Position numbers and translations under genes: made by a program
The notes under the pieces: generated by a model
The model's input: only the letters and a program-made list of their open reading frames with translations
What the model was told of the DNA's origin: nothing
Databases searched by the model: none
DNA from: Chloroflexota bacterium
GTDB lineage: Bacteria > Chloroflexota > Anaerolineae > Anaerolineales > UBA4823
Length of the DNA stretch: 52,958 nt
Reading direction: 5' to 3'
Assembly (NCBI GenBank): GCA_020349245.1
Contig: CP070764.1
Location: forward strand, 1,025,759 to 1,078,716
In this document: positions 7,849-15,660 of the stretch, in pieces
Layout: every line of letters starts with the position of its first letter
Numbering within the stretch: position 1 is the stretch's first letter

Positions 7849-9564
7849 ATGAACTCAATTTTCGTTTTAGTCATCGGTGCTCTTGGCATAGGAGTGGGGT
7901 ATTTCTATTATGCCCGCTACGTTGACCGGAATATCGTGCAACCCAGCCCTGAAAAGGCGACTCCGGCAAAAATGTACATGGATGGGGTCGACTTCACACC
8001 AGCCAGCAAGAACGTACTGTTCGGCTACCAGTTCAAGTCGGTGGCAGCCTTGGCGCCACTGACAGGACCAGTAATTGCCGTGCAGTGGGGTTGGCTACCG
8101 GCTCTGGCATGGATCATCCTGGGCGTATTCTTCATTGGATGGGTACAGGATTACGGGGCGATGATCATGGGTGTGCGCCGGGAAGGCGAGACAATGGGCG
8201 CCTTGAGCTACAAGCTGGTATCGCCACGGGCTCGTACGATCTTGATGATCTTCATTTACTTCTACTTGCTATTGATCATGGGCGCATTCGGTAACGCGGT
8301 CGGCAAGACGCTGCTCGTGAATCCCAAAGTTCCTTTTGGGCTGATCGCACTGGTGCTGATCGGCGTCCTGGCAGGACAAATGATTTATAAGTGGAAGCAG
8401 GACATCATCCTGACCTCGGTGGTTTCGGTGGTGCTGGTCTTCCTGGGCATTTGGGTCGGCACCCTGGACGCTGTCTCGAATTTCTTCGCCTCCATTTGGG
8501 GGTTACCGGAATCTCCGGTGCTATTCCTGGGCAACACCCAAGCCCAGGTATTGGGCACGCTGCTGATGATCGCCTTCTGCTATCTCGGCGCGGTATTGCC
8601 GATCTGGTCTTTTGCTCAGCCGATCAACTATGTCTCGTTCTGGATCGTCACACTGGGTGTTGTCGGAGCGATCGTCGGTCTGCTGATCTGGCGCCCGGGG
8701 ATGGGTGATTTCCCGATGTACACGCAATTCACCACAGTCAGCGGTCCGTTGTGGCCAATGCTGTTTGTGACCATTGCCTGTGGGGCGATCTCTGGCTGGC
8801 ACAGCCTGGTCTCGACATCGGGCACGGCACGCCAGCTGGAGAAGGAAACTGATGCTCTGCCGGTAGGTGGTGGTGCCATGTTCATGGAAGCTGGCTTCGC
8901 GATCATCGCCTTCCTGACTGCCACGGTTGCATACGGTGGCTGGCAGGGATACCAGGATGCTGGTGGACCTGGCGCCGCACTGGCAGTGTTTGCAGGAGGT
9001 TTCGCTAACTTCTTGAACCAAATCGGAATCCCCACCGCATTCGGTACAGCCTATGGCTCGGTCTTCTTGACGATAATGGCGATCACGATCATGCAGCTGG
9101 TTGTGCGGTTCATGCGCGTTGCCAGTGCTGAATTGGTGGGTGACCGCGTGCCGATCATGAAAAACGTACACGTTGGGACAACAATCGCCCTGCTGCTGAC
9201 AGTTCTATTTGTGTGGATCATCCCCTGGCTGGCTATCTGGGGAGCATTCGGCGCTTCGAACCAGCTGATGGCAGGATTGGCATTGATGCTGATCGCCCTC
9301 TGGCTGAGATCTGAAGGACGGCGCAATTCCTGGGCGCTTTACCCGGCAGTGTTTATGATCATCACGGACTTGGCTGCCCTGATCTATCTGGCTTACGTGA
9401 ACATTACGAAGCTCCCTGGTGCTGCAACTACCCAGGCATTCATTGCCGCGCTGCTCTTGGCAATCATCGCAGTGGTACTGATCGTTGCCGCACTGTTCCT
9501 GCTAGTAGATGGTTGGAAAGCTCTGAGAGCGCCTCGCAAAGCAGAGGCAACCAAGTCTGCCTGA
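7849..9564 (+). CDS. cstA: CstA/BtsT-family carbon-starvation transporter
   Basis: The 571-residue polytopic membrane protein matches the CstA family. It has the N-terminal 'YYARYVDRNIVQP' region, 'MYMDGVDFTPASKNVLFGYQFKSVAALAP' split around the conserved G-Y-Q-F-K-S, and 'HSLVSTSGTARQLEKE' in the middle. Family members such as E. coli CstA and BtsT import pyruvate or peptides with protons. The protein is about 130 residues shorter than E. coli CstA (701) and lacks part of the C-terminal extension. The ribosome site AAGGAGAGGACACC-ATG is strong. Control by its leader is likely (see the hairpin at 7697-7740). It is monocistronic. Pyruvate or peptide as substrate cannot be chosen from sequence. 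Confidence 0.9.
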   Translation: MNSIFVLVIGALGIGVGYFYYARYVDRNIVQPSPEKATPAKMYMDGVDFTPASKNVLFGYQFKSVAALAPLTGPVIAVQWGWLPALAWIILGVFFIGWVQDYGAMIMGVRREGETMGALSYKLVSPRARTILMIFIYFYLLLIMGAFGNAVGKTLLVNPKVPFGLIALVLIGVLAGQMIYKWKQDIILTSVVSVVLVFLGIWVGTLDAVSNFFASIWGLPESPVLFLGNTQAQVLGTLLMIAFCYLGAVLPIWSFAQPINYVSFWIVTLGVVGAIVGLLIWRPGMGDFPMYTQFTTVSGPLWPMLFVTIACGAISGWHSLVSTSGTARQLEKETDALPVGGGAMFMEAGFAIIAFLTATVAYGGWQGYQDAGGPGAALAVFAGGFANFLNQIGIPTAFGTAYGSVFLTIMAITIMQLVVRFMRVASAELVGDRVPIMKNVHVGTTIALLLTVLFVWIIPWLAIWGAFGASNQLMAGLALMLIALWLRSEGRRNSWALYPAVFMIITDLAALIYLAYVNITKLPGAATTQAFIAALLLAIIAVVLIVAALFLLVDGWKALRAPRKAEATKSA

Positions 9565-9634
9565 TCCTTCCTCTCTACCGGGTTATTCTTATCAGGTTAC
9601 CTGAGTAGAAGGAGGATATTGGGGTTTAATCGAA

Positions 9635-9677
9635 GGAGCGAAGGATCTTAGGTCTCATGAAAACGATCCTTCGCTCC
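9635..9677. repeat. REP-like inverted repeat (13-bp arms)
   Basis: GGAGCGAAGGATC (9635-9647) and GATCCTTCGCTCC (9665-9677) are exact reverse complements with a 17-bp loop. GATCCTTCGC occurs again at 9701-9710. No T-run follows, so a terminator is less likely than a dispersed REP-like repeat. It could still stabilise the 3' end of the cstA transcript. Confidence 0.5.
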
Positions 9678-9786
9678 ACTTTAGGCGATAGGTCTGTGTT
9701 GATCCTTCGCCAAAGTCAGGCTGATGGGCTTATCGAGATTTCAGGGTCTGCTTAATAAAAAAGTTTATGCAAAGCGCATCCCTGCC

Positions 9787-9897
9787 TCAGAACGATAAGT
9801 ACTGCTCATCCTGATTGTAGTCCGCGTTAAGCTCATATATTCGTAAAGTCGCACCGGGGTAGACTGGCTCAACGGTGAATGTGAATTGTGTGCTTGG
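9787..9897 (-). pseudogene. Possible 3' remnant of an unknown gene
   Basis: The reverse strand is open for 36 codons and ends in TGA at 9787. It encodes a protein-like stretch (FTVEPVYPGATLRIYELN and then an acidic, Tyr-rich tail). The frame is closed upstream by stops at 9898 and just beyond, with plausible coding sequence continuing in another frame, as after a frameshift. The parent gene is not recognised. It may be chance. Confidence 0.25.
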
Positions 9898-10150
9898 TCA
9901 GTACTATTTCCTGAACGGTCCAGAGCTGGAATTTATTGAGCATATCAATTTTTATATCGCCCGGGATATTCTGTGCATATTGGGCTGGCAATAATCAGCA
10001 AGGTAGAGAGAGTACAGGACCTGGTTGCTGCTGAGATTTGTTAATGGATTTTACCTGGAAAGAGATTGCAGGAAAAATCGGATAAGGACCGATCGATAGT
10101 TGGATAGGCAATTGGATTGGAATAAATACCAGCCCTGAAAACGAGGCATA

Positions 10151-10555
10151 ATGGACCGACCGATAAAGCTGGAGATATTTTCCCTGATCCCGATCAGCTA
10201 CCACCAGTGTAAACACTGCGAAACGTTTTATGACCAATCGGGTATAGGTCCACAGGTACACCAACGAATCATGCAGGAATACCCGAACGAGGTGCTTGAA
10301 GATCACCTGCGCTTGTCTGAGCTGGTCGTAGAACTTGCCAATCGATACAAAAATCGGTTGGAGATCGAGGTGATCGATCCCCAATCTGGATTGGGTTTCT
10401 ATAAATCATTACGTTATTGGGTTCGTGAGTACCCCACGTTTTTGCTGGCTGGCGAAGATAAAATCACCGGTTGGGACAGTGAAAAATTGGATGATGCGAT
10501 TCAGGCTCGCCTTTCCCGCTATTACATTGAAAAACAGGAATTATATTGGTATTGA
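10151..10555 (+). CDS. Thioredoxin-like protein with CxxC
   Basis: This 134-residue cytoplasmic protein begins 'KLEIFSLIPISYHQCKHC', a beta strand leading into a C20-x-x-C23 redox motif (CKHC). Later it has 'RLEIEVIDPQS' and 'EYPTFLLAGE', with a cis-Pro-like 'YP' before the strand, the layout of small glutaredoxin/thioredoxin-fold proteins. The usual WCGPC is absent. It opens the ArsA/Get3-like cluster, ending 44 bp before the next start, and is probably co-transcribed. A redox or metal-handling partner of the ATPases is an inference from position. The start is the first in-frame ATG. Confidence 0.7.
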   Translation: MDRPIKLEIFSLIPISYHQCKHCETFYDQSGIGPQVHQRIMQEYPNEVLEDHLRLSELVVELANRYKNRLEIEVIDPQSGLGFYKSLRYWVREYPTFLLAGEDKITGWDSEKLDDAIQARLSRYYIEKQELYWY

Positions 10556-10599
10556 AAGCTTAGATTGTGAAAAAAGTGCTAAACTATCAACAGGAAATT

Positions 10600-10887
10600 A
10601 TGAAAAATCGAGTGAAACACCAGACCAGTAATATCATCACCACCATCCGGGAAGTACTTTACGGTATGACCGTCTATGATTGGGTACTGGAATTGGAAAA
10701 AGCACGCAACGAGCAAGACCGGCTATTCACGATGGTGGTGTTTGGGGACTTGATTGGTATTCCGCTCCTGCCGCCTTACTATACATTGCGCTTGATTCCC
10801 TACATGGTGCCAACCCTGACTACCTGGAAACGCAGCATGCTGCGGGAGCGCGATTTTACTGACCTGATCACGCAGGAAATCGGGTAA
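10600..10887 (+). CDS. Small conserved protein A of the ArsA-like cluster
   Basis: This 95-residue protein of unknown function has a C-terminal half rich in Gly, Pro, Tyr and Arg: 'GDLIGIPLLPPYY', 'LRLIPY', 'TWKRSMLRERDFTD'. That region is 31/49 identical (counted by eye) to the protein encoded at 10936-11211, so the two are tandem paralogs. I chose ATG 10600 because AGGAAA sits about five bases ahead; a GTG at 10567 would add 11 residues with no ribosome site. The middle is hydrophobic enough to lie at a membrane surface, but no clear transmembrane helix stands out. It may be a client or adaptor of the adjacent ATPases (inference). Confidence 0.7.
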   Translation: MKNRVKHQTSNIITTIREVLYGMTVYDWVLELEKARNEQDRLFTMVVFGDLIGIPLLPPYYTLRLIPYMVPTLTTWKRSMLRERDFTDLITQEIG

Positions 10888-10935
10888 CACACTCGATCAC
10901 AAGGGGCAAGAACACAAAATTTCGAGGTAACCAAA

Positions 10936-11211
10936 ATGACAGAAGAAGAACGAAATATCTTCAGGAAAATCTCAAAATCGACCATCGAATTTATTTATGG
11001 GATGGCTGGGCACGACATGACCCGCTTCGCCCTGAAAACCAGGGGAAGTATGGAACACCTTTTTATCCTGATCACTATGGGTGACTTGCTTGGAGTACCG
11101 ATTCTGCCGCCCTATTATTCACTGCGCCTGCTGCCTTACGTGGTACCCCAGATCTCGACCTGGAAGCGCCGTATGCTGCGTGAGCGTGATTTGACAGATG
11201 CCCTGGCGTGA
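10936..11211 (+). CDS. Small conserved protein B, paralog of the preceding gene
   Basis: This 91-residue protein has a polar N-terminal 45 residues and the shared C-terminal block: 'GDLLGVPILPPYYSLRLLPY' followed by 'VVPQISTWKRRMLRERD'. Nearly all differences from its paralog in this block are conservative, which points to selection on the block rather than recent copying. It lies 48 bp after the paralog and about 110 bp before the first ATPase gene. The start ATG follows a GAGGTAACCAAA ribosome site. Function unknown; the doubling of both small proteins and ATPases suggests matched pairs. Confidence 0.75.
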   Translation: MTEEERNIFRKISKSTIEFIYGMAGHDMTRFALKTRGSMEHLFILITMGDLLGVPILPPYYSLRLLPYVVPQISTWKRRMLRERDLTDALA

Positions 11212-11324
11212 TTTTCCCGGAGGGACTCGCCACTGCATCAGGCCTGGATGGCTGGCTGAGGACCTGAGATCGAGATTTATTACGGAAATCTTGGCCTTCA
11301 TTAGCAAATAAAAGGATATACCTT

Positions 11325-12305
11325 ATGTCACTGGCGCGCATCTTTGAAGAAAATCCCAATAGACGCTACATTATGTTTGGCGGCAAGGGTGGGCTGGGCA
11401 AGACAACTTTCTCTGCTGCCACGGCTTATTACCTGGCGAAAAAGGGACACAGAGTCCTGGTATTCTCGGTCGATCCGCAAGCTTCCTTATCCGATATATT
11501 CGAACAGGATATCTTCGGTAAGGGAGCGGTTGAGATCATGGAGAATCTATATGCTCAGGAGATAGATGCAGACCAGCACATCAAGGAGTACCAGGAAGAA
11601 ATCAGGCAGAAGATCTTTGATATGTATGGTTTGGACGAGATACCTGAAGAGATAGAGAGCTACATCCAGGCTGCAGCTGCTGAACCAGCCATGGAGGAGA
11701 GCGCCATCTTTGACCAAGTGGTGGATATCGTAGTGAGTGCAGAGTACGATTACTATATCTACGATCTGGTGCCTCTCGGCCACGCCCTTTATTACCTTTC
11801 GATGGCCAGCGTATACGATGAGTGGATCGACAAAATTACCAAGTTACGCCAGGAGATGTCTGAATACAGCCAGGTAGCAGCCGTGATCAAGCGCGAAGAG
11901 GAGACCGAGGAGGATATGATCCTCAAGGAGCTATTGGATATCAAATACCGCATCAACACATCCTCTGGAATCCTGACGGACAGCGAGAAGACTGCCTTCT
12001 TCTTCGTGATCATCCCGGAGGAGATGGCGCTGCTGGACACCCAGAAGGCAGCTGGTCTGTTTGCAAAGTACGACGTTCCTTTAAGTGGATATGTTGTCAA
12101 CCGGGTGATACCGCCCGATCTGGCTCAGAAGAATATCCCGGACTACCTGCGCAACCGTTTGGAAATGCAGGAAGGATACTTAGATCGTATCGACAGGACC
12201 TTTGGGAACCAAGTCATGGCACGCATTCCAGAGTTTGAACGCGATATCACCGGCTTACCGATGATCGAGAAGGTGGCTGAGGCGATGTTTGGAAGGATTT
12301 CATAA
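11325..12305 (+). CDS. ArsA/Get3-like ATPase 1 (catalytic Asp present)
   Basis: The 326-residue single-domain ATPase has the deviant Walker A of the ArsA/GET3/MinD group (GGKGGLGKTT, 19-28). Its switch region reads 'SVDPQASLSD', keeping the Asp (D50) that in yeast Get3 is D57, the residue needed for hydrolysis. The usual 'DTAPTGH' block reads 'DLVPLGH' (near 146-152), a degenerate form. The Cys pair of Get3 and the arsenite-binding cysteines of ArsA are absent, and there is no arsB or arsR nearby, so arsenite export is unlikely. It is followed 36 bp later by its paralog, and a heterodimer is the obvious inference. The client could be the small proteins encoded upstream. Confidence 0.85.
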   Translation: MSLARIFEENPNRRYIMFGGKGGLGKTTFSAATAYYLAKKGHRVLVFSVDPQASLSDIFEQDIFGKGAVEIMENLYAQEIDADQHIKEYQEEIRQKIFDMYGLDEIPEEIESYIQAAAAEPAMEESAIFDQVVDIVVSAEYDYYIYDLVPLGHALYYLSMASVYDEWIDKITKLRQEMSEYSQVAAVIKREEETEEDMILKELLDIKYRINTSSGILTDSEKTAFFFVIIPEEMALLDTQKAAGLFAKYDVPLSGYVVNRVIPPDLAQKNIPDYLRNRLEMQEGYLDRIDRTFGNQVMARIPEFERDITGLPMIEKVAEAMFGRIS

Positions 12306-12341
12306 TCTCCAAGTTGAGACATTCAGAAGGAAGGCAGCTGA

Positions 12342-13319
12342 GTGATGATAGAGAAAACTACCCAACAATACTTAGAACTACATCCCAAGTTGAAATATTT
12401 CTTCTTTGGTGGCAAAGGAGGGGTGGGGAAAACGGTGCTGGCAGGGGCGATGGCTCTGTGGTCAGCCCAGCAGGGGAAGAAAACACTACTCGCCTCCACA
12501 AACCCTGTCCACAGTTTGACCAGCCTGCTGGACCAGGACGTGTTTGGCAAACCCACGCCTGTCACAGGGGCACCAAACCTCCTGGCGTATGAAATCGACA
12601 CGAAAGATACCATAGAGCGTTCCAAACAGGAAATTCGTGAAAAGATCAACTGGTTCCTAAAGTTTGCCGATATCAAGACCAAGGCTGATGAATTTATCGA
12701 TTCAGCCACGATGAACCCGGCTTTTGAAGAGTCGGCGATGTTTGAAAACATGATTGACCTGATGTTCGAAGACGAATATGAGGTGTATATCTTCGATACT
12801 GCCCCAACTGCGAATGCACGGCGATTATTGGGTATGTCGTCTGTTTACTCCATGTGGGTAAATAAAATGGTGAAGAGCAGGGAAGAAGCGAAATCATTGC
12901 GTGAAATGCTATCTTACAGCCGCAAGCAGGAGAAAGACCCGCTGATGGAGTACCTGCTGAATTTCCAGGTGCGCATGAAGAACGCCAAAACGCTGCTAAC
13001 AGACCCGGAATTAACGGCTTTCTTCTTTGTCACCCTCCCAGAGGCACTGCCCATCGCAGTTATCACGCGCTTCATCAACTGGTTCAACGAGTTTGGCATC
13101 CCGGTTGGGGGAGTGGTGATTAATATGTTGATCGATGAAGTAAGTGTGGCGGATAATGCACCGGATTTCGTCAAGAACCGGGTTGCCATGCAGTCTGAAT
13201 ACATGGATGAAATCTGGGAGACTTTTGATGGAGAAGTGCGGGCGATTGTACCGCTGTTTGAAACAGAAGTTCGCGGTGTGCCGATGCTCAGCCGCACCGC
13301 AAATTTCCTGGTCACCTGA
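12342..13319 (+). CDS. ArsA/Get3-like ATPase 2 (Asn at the catalytic Asp position)
   Basis: The 325-residue paralog of the preceding ATPase has Walker A 'GGKGGVGKT' (23-31) and a well-kept 'FDTAPTANARRLL' block. Its switch I segment reads 'STNPVHSLTS' where Get3/ArsA have 'STDPAHSLSD'. The catalytic Asp is thus Asn (N54), the same change as the engineered D57N mutation that blocks hydrolysis in yeast Get3. It keeps what ATPase 1 has lost and has lost what ATPase 1 keeps, which favours an asymmetric heterodimer. The start may be GTG 12342 or ATG 12345; both follow AAGGAAGG. A terminator-like hairpin lies downstream at 13339-13373. Confidence 0.85.
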   Translation: MMIEKTTQQYLELHPKLKYFFFGGKGGVGKTVLAGAMALWSAQQGKKTLLASTNPVHSLTSLLDQDVFGKPTPVTGAPNLLAYEIDTKDTIERSKQEIREKINWFLKFADIKTKADEFIDSATMNPAFEESAMFENMIDLMFEDEYEVYIFDTAPTANARRLLGMSSVYSMWVNKMVKSREEAKSLREMLSYSRKQEKDPLMEYLLNFQVRMKNAKTLLTDPELTAFFFVTLPEALPIAVITRFINWFNEFGIPVGGVVINMLIDEVSVADNAPDFVKNRVAMQSEYMDEIWETFDGEVRAIVPLFETEVRGVPMLSRTANFLVT

Positions 13320-13338
13320 TATGAAGTACAGCCAATCA

Positions 13339-13373
13339 AAACGAGCCCGGTTTCAGAAGGCCTGGGCTCGTTT
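13339..13373 (+). terminator. Hairpin after the second ArsA-like gene
   Basis: AAACGAGCCC (13339-13348) and GGGCTCGTTT (13364-13373) form a perfect 10-bp stem with a 15-nt loop. The T-run is short (TTT then ACTACTCT). It lies in the 74-bp gap before the TPR gene, so it may partly separate that gene from the ATPases. Confidence 0.55.
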
Positions 13374-13393
13374 ACTACTCTAAAGGTATTTTC

Positions 13394-14026
13394 ATGAATC
13401 CTATTTTGATGCTCGGCATAATTGGAGTTATGTACATCGTAATTTTTGGTGGATTAGCTTTGATCAGGCGAGAGGGGTTGTCGACCCAATTTGCTCTGGA
13501 ATCGCTGGGCGTAACAGCCTTTGTGGCGATCGTGACCTACCTTACCAATACGAGCTTTCATCCCGTCTTTTTTTTAATCCTGATTTACCTGATCACCACG
13601 CGGGTGAGGCTGATGGTTGATTTGGGTAACTTTCTCTCCAACCGGGGCCGGCAAAGAGACGCGATGAAGGTCCATCAGTTTGCCCTGCGCTTGTACCCGG
13701 ACCGGACATCAGAGCTGGTCGTGCTGGTGAATATGGGGATCGTTCAGCTGCGTCGGAAGAATCCCGAAAGTGCATCAGAATTATTCGAGATGGTTTTAGA
13801 AAAATGTGAGCAAGGGGGGTTGGGGATCAAATACGAAGCTGCTTGCCGCTACAATTACGGAGTTGCCTTGCAGCAGCTTGGCAAGGAAGCACAGGCCGTC
13901 AAGCAGTTCAACGAGACCACCATCATCTATCCAAACTCGATCTACAGCAAAGCTGCCGATATTGCGCTGCAAAAACGCAGGAAAGGCCAGGGGGGAAAAT
14001 CAGAACAGACCGTGAACGACACCTAA
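13394..14026 (+). CDS. Membrane-anchored TPR protein
   Basis: This 210-residue protein has two or three N-terminal transmembrane helices (about 4-24, 37-52 and 55-70) followed by a soluble domain with two to three TPR-like helical pairs (about 75-190: 'ALRLYPDR', 'NMGIVQLRRKNPESASELF', 'YNYGVALQQLGKEAQAVKQF'). TPRs bind proteins, so it could tether the adjacent cytoplasmic ATPases to the membrane, as Get1/Get2 do for Get3. This is analogy by layout only, since there is no sequence similarity. It lies 74 bp after ATPase 2 in the same direction and converges with the next gene. The tail is basic and disordered. Confidence 0.7.
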   Translation: MNPILMLGIIGVMYIVIFGGLALIRREGLSTQFALESLGVTAFVAIVTYLTNTSFHPVFFLILIYLITTRVRLMVDLGNFLSNRGRQRDAMKVHQFALRLYPDRTSELVVLVNMGIVQLRRKNPESASELFEMVLEKCEQGGLGIKYEAACRYNYGVALQQLGKEAQAVKQFNETTIIYPNSIYSKAADIALQKRRKGQGGKSEQTVNDT

Positions 14027-14061
14027 ACCCGTAAATAAAACTGATTCGAGTCACTCAACGG

Positions 14062-14694
14062 TCACAACCAGGTTTTTACCCCGCTGAAAAAAATCTCCGG
14101 ATCCAAGAGCAGGGCTGGTTTGATGTTGAGTCTGATTTCCAGGTGAGGAGACTCGCGCTGGAAAGAAATATTCCGGATAGTGTTTCCAGACTTGGAGAGA
14201 AACTCGACCAGGTTTGCCATGAGTTCTTCTTCAATCGGCGCGCTGGTTGATATGGTGAATTCACCAGAAACCTGGAGCTGTTCACCAGGGTGAGTCAGAT
14301 CCCTGGAAGCCAATTCAGCATTCGGGTGAGGCTTCTCCCTGCTGACCTGAATAATTTTATGCGGTGTTGTGCGCAGGGAAGCCTTGATAATAATTTCATC
14401 ACGCCTGCCCTGAATGTGGCTGATGATCCAATAAGGGAGCAGCTCCCTGGTCTCCAAGAGGTACATGGCTTCTAATCTACGGAAAGGCTTTTGGGCATGT
14501 GCAATTACAAGCCTTCCACCGGTGCTGGAGGATCCGAGCCACTGTGCTTCTGTAATTTCCCCGACTTGTAACAAGCCTCTGCGCAGCCACTGGTAAGTAG
14601 CAACTCCCCTGCGGCGATTGAAGATGTTGAGACCAATATACCAGGCCAGAAAGAAACCGCTGATTCCGATGATAAGCCATTCACCCGAGGTCAT
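14062..14694 (-). CDS. Hypothetical single-pass membrane protein
   Basis: This 210-residue protein is not recognised. The N-terminus has one transmembrane helix (about 5-25, 'WLIIGISGFFLAWYIGLNIF') followed by basic residues, so the remaining domain is probably cytoplasmic. That domain has alternating beta-strand-like segments ('HKIIQVSREKP', 'LQVSGEFTISTSAP', 'LEIRLNIKPALLL'). The gene converges with the TPR gene, with 35 bp between stops. The start ATG sits about 8 bases after AGGGAG. No known domain is visible. Confidence 0.65.
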   Translation of the reverse strand: MTSGEWLIIGISGFFLAWYIGLNIFNRRRGVATYQWLRRGLLQVGEITEAQWLGSSSTGGRLVIAHAQKPFRRLEAMYLLETRELLPYWIISHIQGRRDEIIIKASLRTTPHKIIQVSREKPHPNAELASRDLTHPGEQLQVSGEFTISTSAPIEEELMANLVEFLSKSGNTIRNISFQRESPHLEIRLNIKPALLLDPEIFFSGVKTWL

Positions 14695-15023
14695 GTTACT
14701 CTCCCTTTAATCAAGCCGTGTGTGTCATCTGAATTGTACCCAGATTTTCAGGATGGCGACAAGAAATTACGCAAGGATATTTTTGGGTGAGGGTACCTTT
14801 GAGGGGCAAGATTGTGATTACTTCTGGCGTGATTCTTGGGGAAAAGCCCGTTCTCAGGCAGGATCCGGTGTTCTGATCCTTCTCTAGATCCTCCCGCATA
14901 AGGAGTAATTCTTTCCAAAGCATTACACAATTGCATCGATGGTAGAATTGAAATCATTTGACCCACCTGAAGAATTTGAAGTGTTTTTATGGCAAATACT
15001 GGCTAGGAACTATTGGAGGTAAG
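14695..15023. other. Divergent intergenic region
   Basis: This stretch separates the leftward membrane protein from the rightward DUF1326 gene. It must hold both promoters, but I find no well-spaced -35/-10 pair and no coding frame. Confidence 0.35.
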
Positions 15024-15635
15024 ATGAGTCATCCCTGGCGTATACAAGGCCACTTTCTAATGAATTGTAATTGTGATGTCTGGTGTCCATGTGTTCTCTC
15101 CCTGGGCAAGGCAAATCCAACTTATGGACGCTGTCTTTCATGGTGGGGTATTCACTGTGAGGAAGGGCATTACGGTGATGTCTCGCTGAGCGGCTACACT
15201 ACAGGTTTATTATTAGAGACTCCTGGTCCATTGGCGGAAGGAAAGTGGTCACTTGGGATTTACCTGGATGAAAAAGCGCCTCCAGAAGCCCATGAAGCAT
15301 TGACCAATATCTTCAAAGGCGAAGCAGGTGGACCGATCGGCTGGTTCTCAATCATGATCGCGGAATACCTGGGATCAAAGGTCGTACCGATCACTTTCGA
15401 AGAGCGGGAAGTTGGCTGGTATATGAGTATTCCCAAGATTATCGATGGCGCTGTTGAACCAATATTGGGTGCAGATGGATCCAATCCGGTTATGGCTAAG
15501 AACACGAATTACTGGGTAGGGGCTGATGTGGTTGTATCCAGGGGAACCAAGAGCCGCATACGTGATTGGGGACGCAACTGGGATTTTTCCGGGAAGAGTG
15601 CTGAGTATGCCCGGGTTGATTGGGCCGGACCGTAG
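15024..15635 (+). CDS. DUF1326 family protein
   Basis: The 203-residue protein begins '[21 protein letters not shown]', the diagnostic start of DUF1326, with C15, C17, C21 and C23 suggesting a metal or redox site. The rest has '[22 protein letters not shown]' split around further conserved Cys and His. The family has no proven biochemical role. It is often encoded beside DUF2182 membrane proteins, as here two genes downstream at 16928-17713. I chose ATG 15024 because GGAGGT sits five to six bases ahead; the upstream in-frame ATG at 14958 has no ribosome site and adds 22 unlike residues. The next gene starts 25 bp after the stop. Confidence 0.85.
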   Translation: MSHPWRIQGHFLMNCNCDVWCPCVLSLGKANPTYGRCLSWWGIHCEEGHYGDVSLSGYTTGLLLETPGPLAEGKWSLGIYLDEKAPPEAHEALTNIFKGEAGGPIGWFSIMIAEYLGSKVVPITFEEREVGWYMSIPKIIDGAVEPILGADGSNPVMAKNTNYWVGADVVVSRGTKSRIRDWGRNWDFSGKSAEYARVDWAGP

Positions 15636-15660
15636 GATTCAACGAATAGGGACAAAGATC

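Larger units (their letters stand above)
9565..10150. other. Intergenic region with REP-like hairpin and gene remnant
   Basis: It holds a 13-bp inverted repeat (9635-9677), a further copy of one arm at 9701-9710, and a 36-codon leftward remnant (9787-9897), each listed separately. The rest shows no support for a gene. The promoter of the cluster starting at 10151 should lie near its right end. Confidence 0.4.

Noticed and set aside
8521..9171. Long reverse-strand frames inside the cstA gene (216 and 135 codons)
   Set aside because: They lie fully opposite a strongly conserved membrane transporter and have compositions expected of antisense of hydrophobic codons; no ribosome site or known motif.
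11325..13319. Arsenite efflux ATPase (ArsA) function
   Set aside because: No arsB, arsD or arsR is nearby, the proteins are single-domain, and the metal-binding cysteines are absent.
15526..15660. Upstream extension of the Ccr-like gene
   Set aside because: It overlaps the DUF1326 coding sequence in another frame and has no family similarity; ATG 15661 gives a normal Ccr start.
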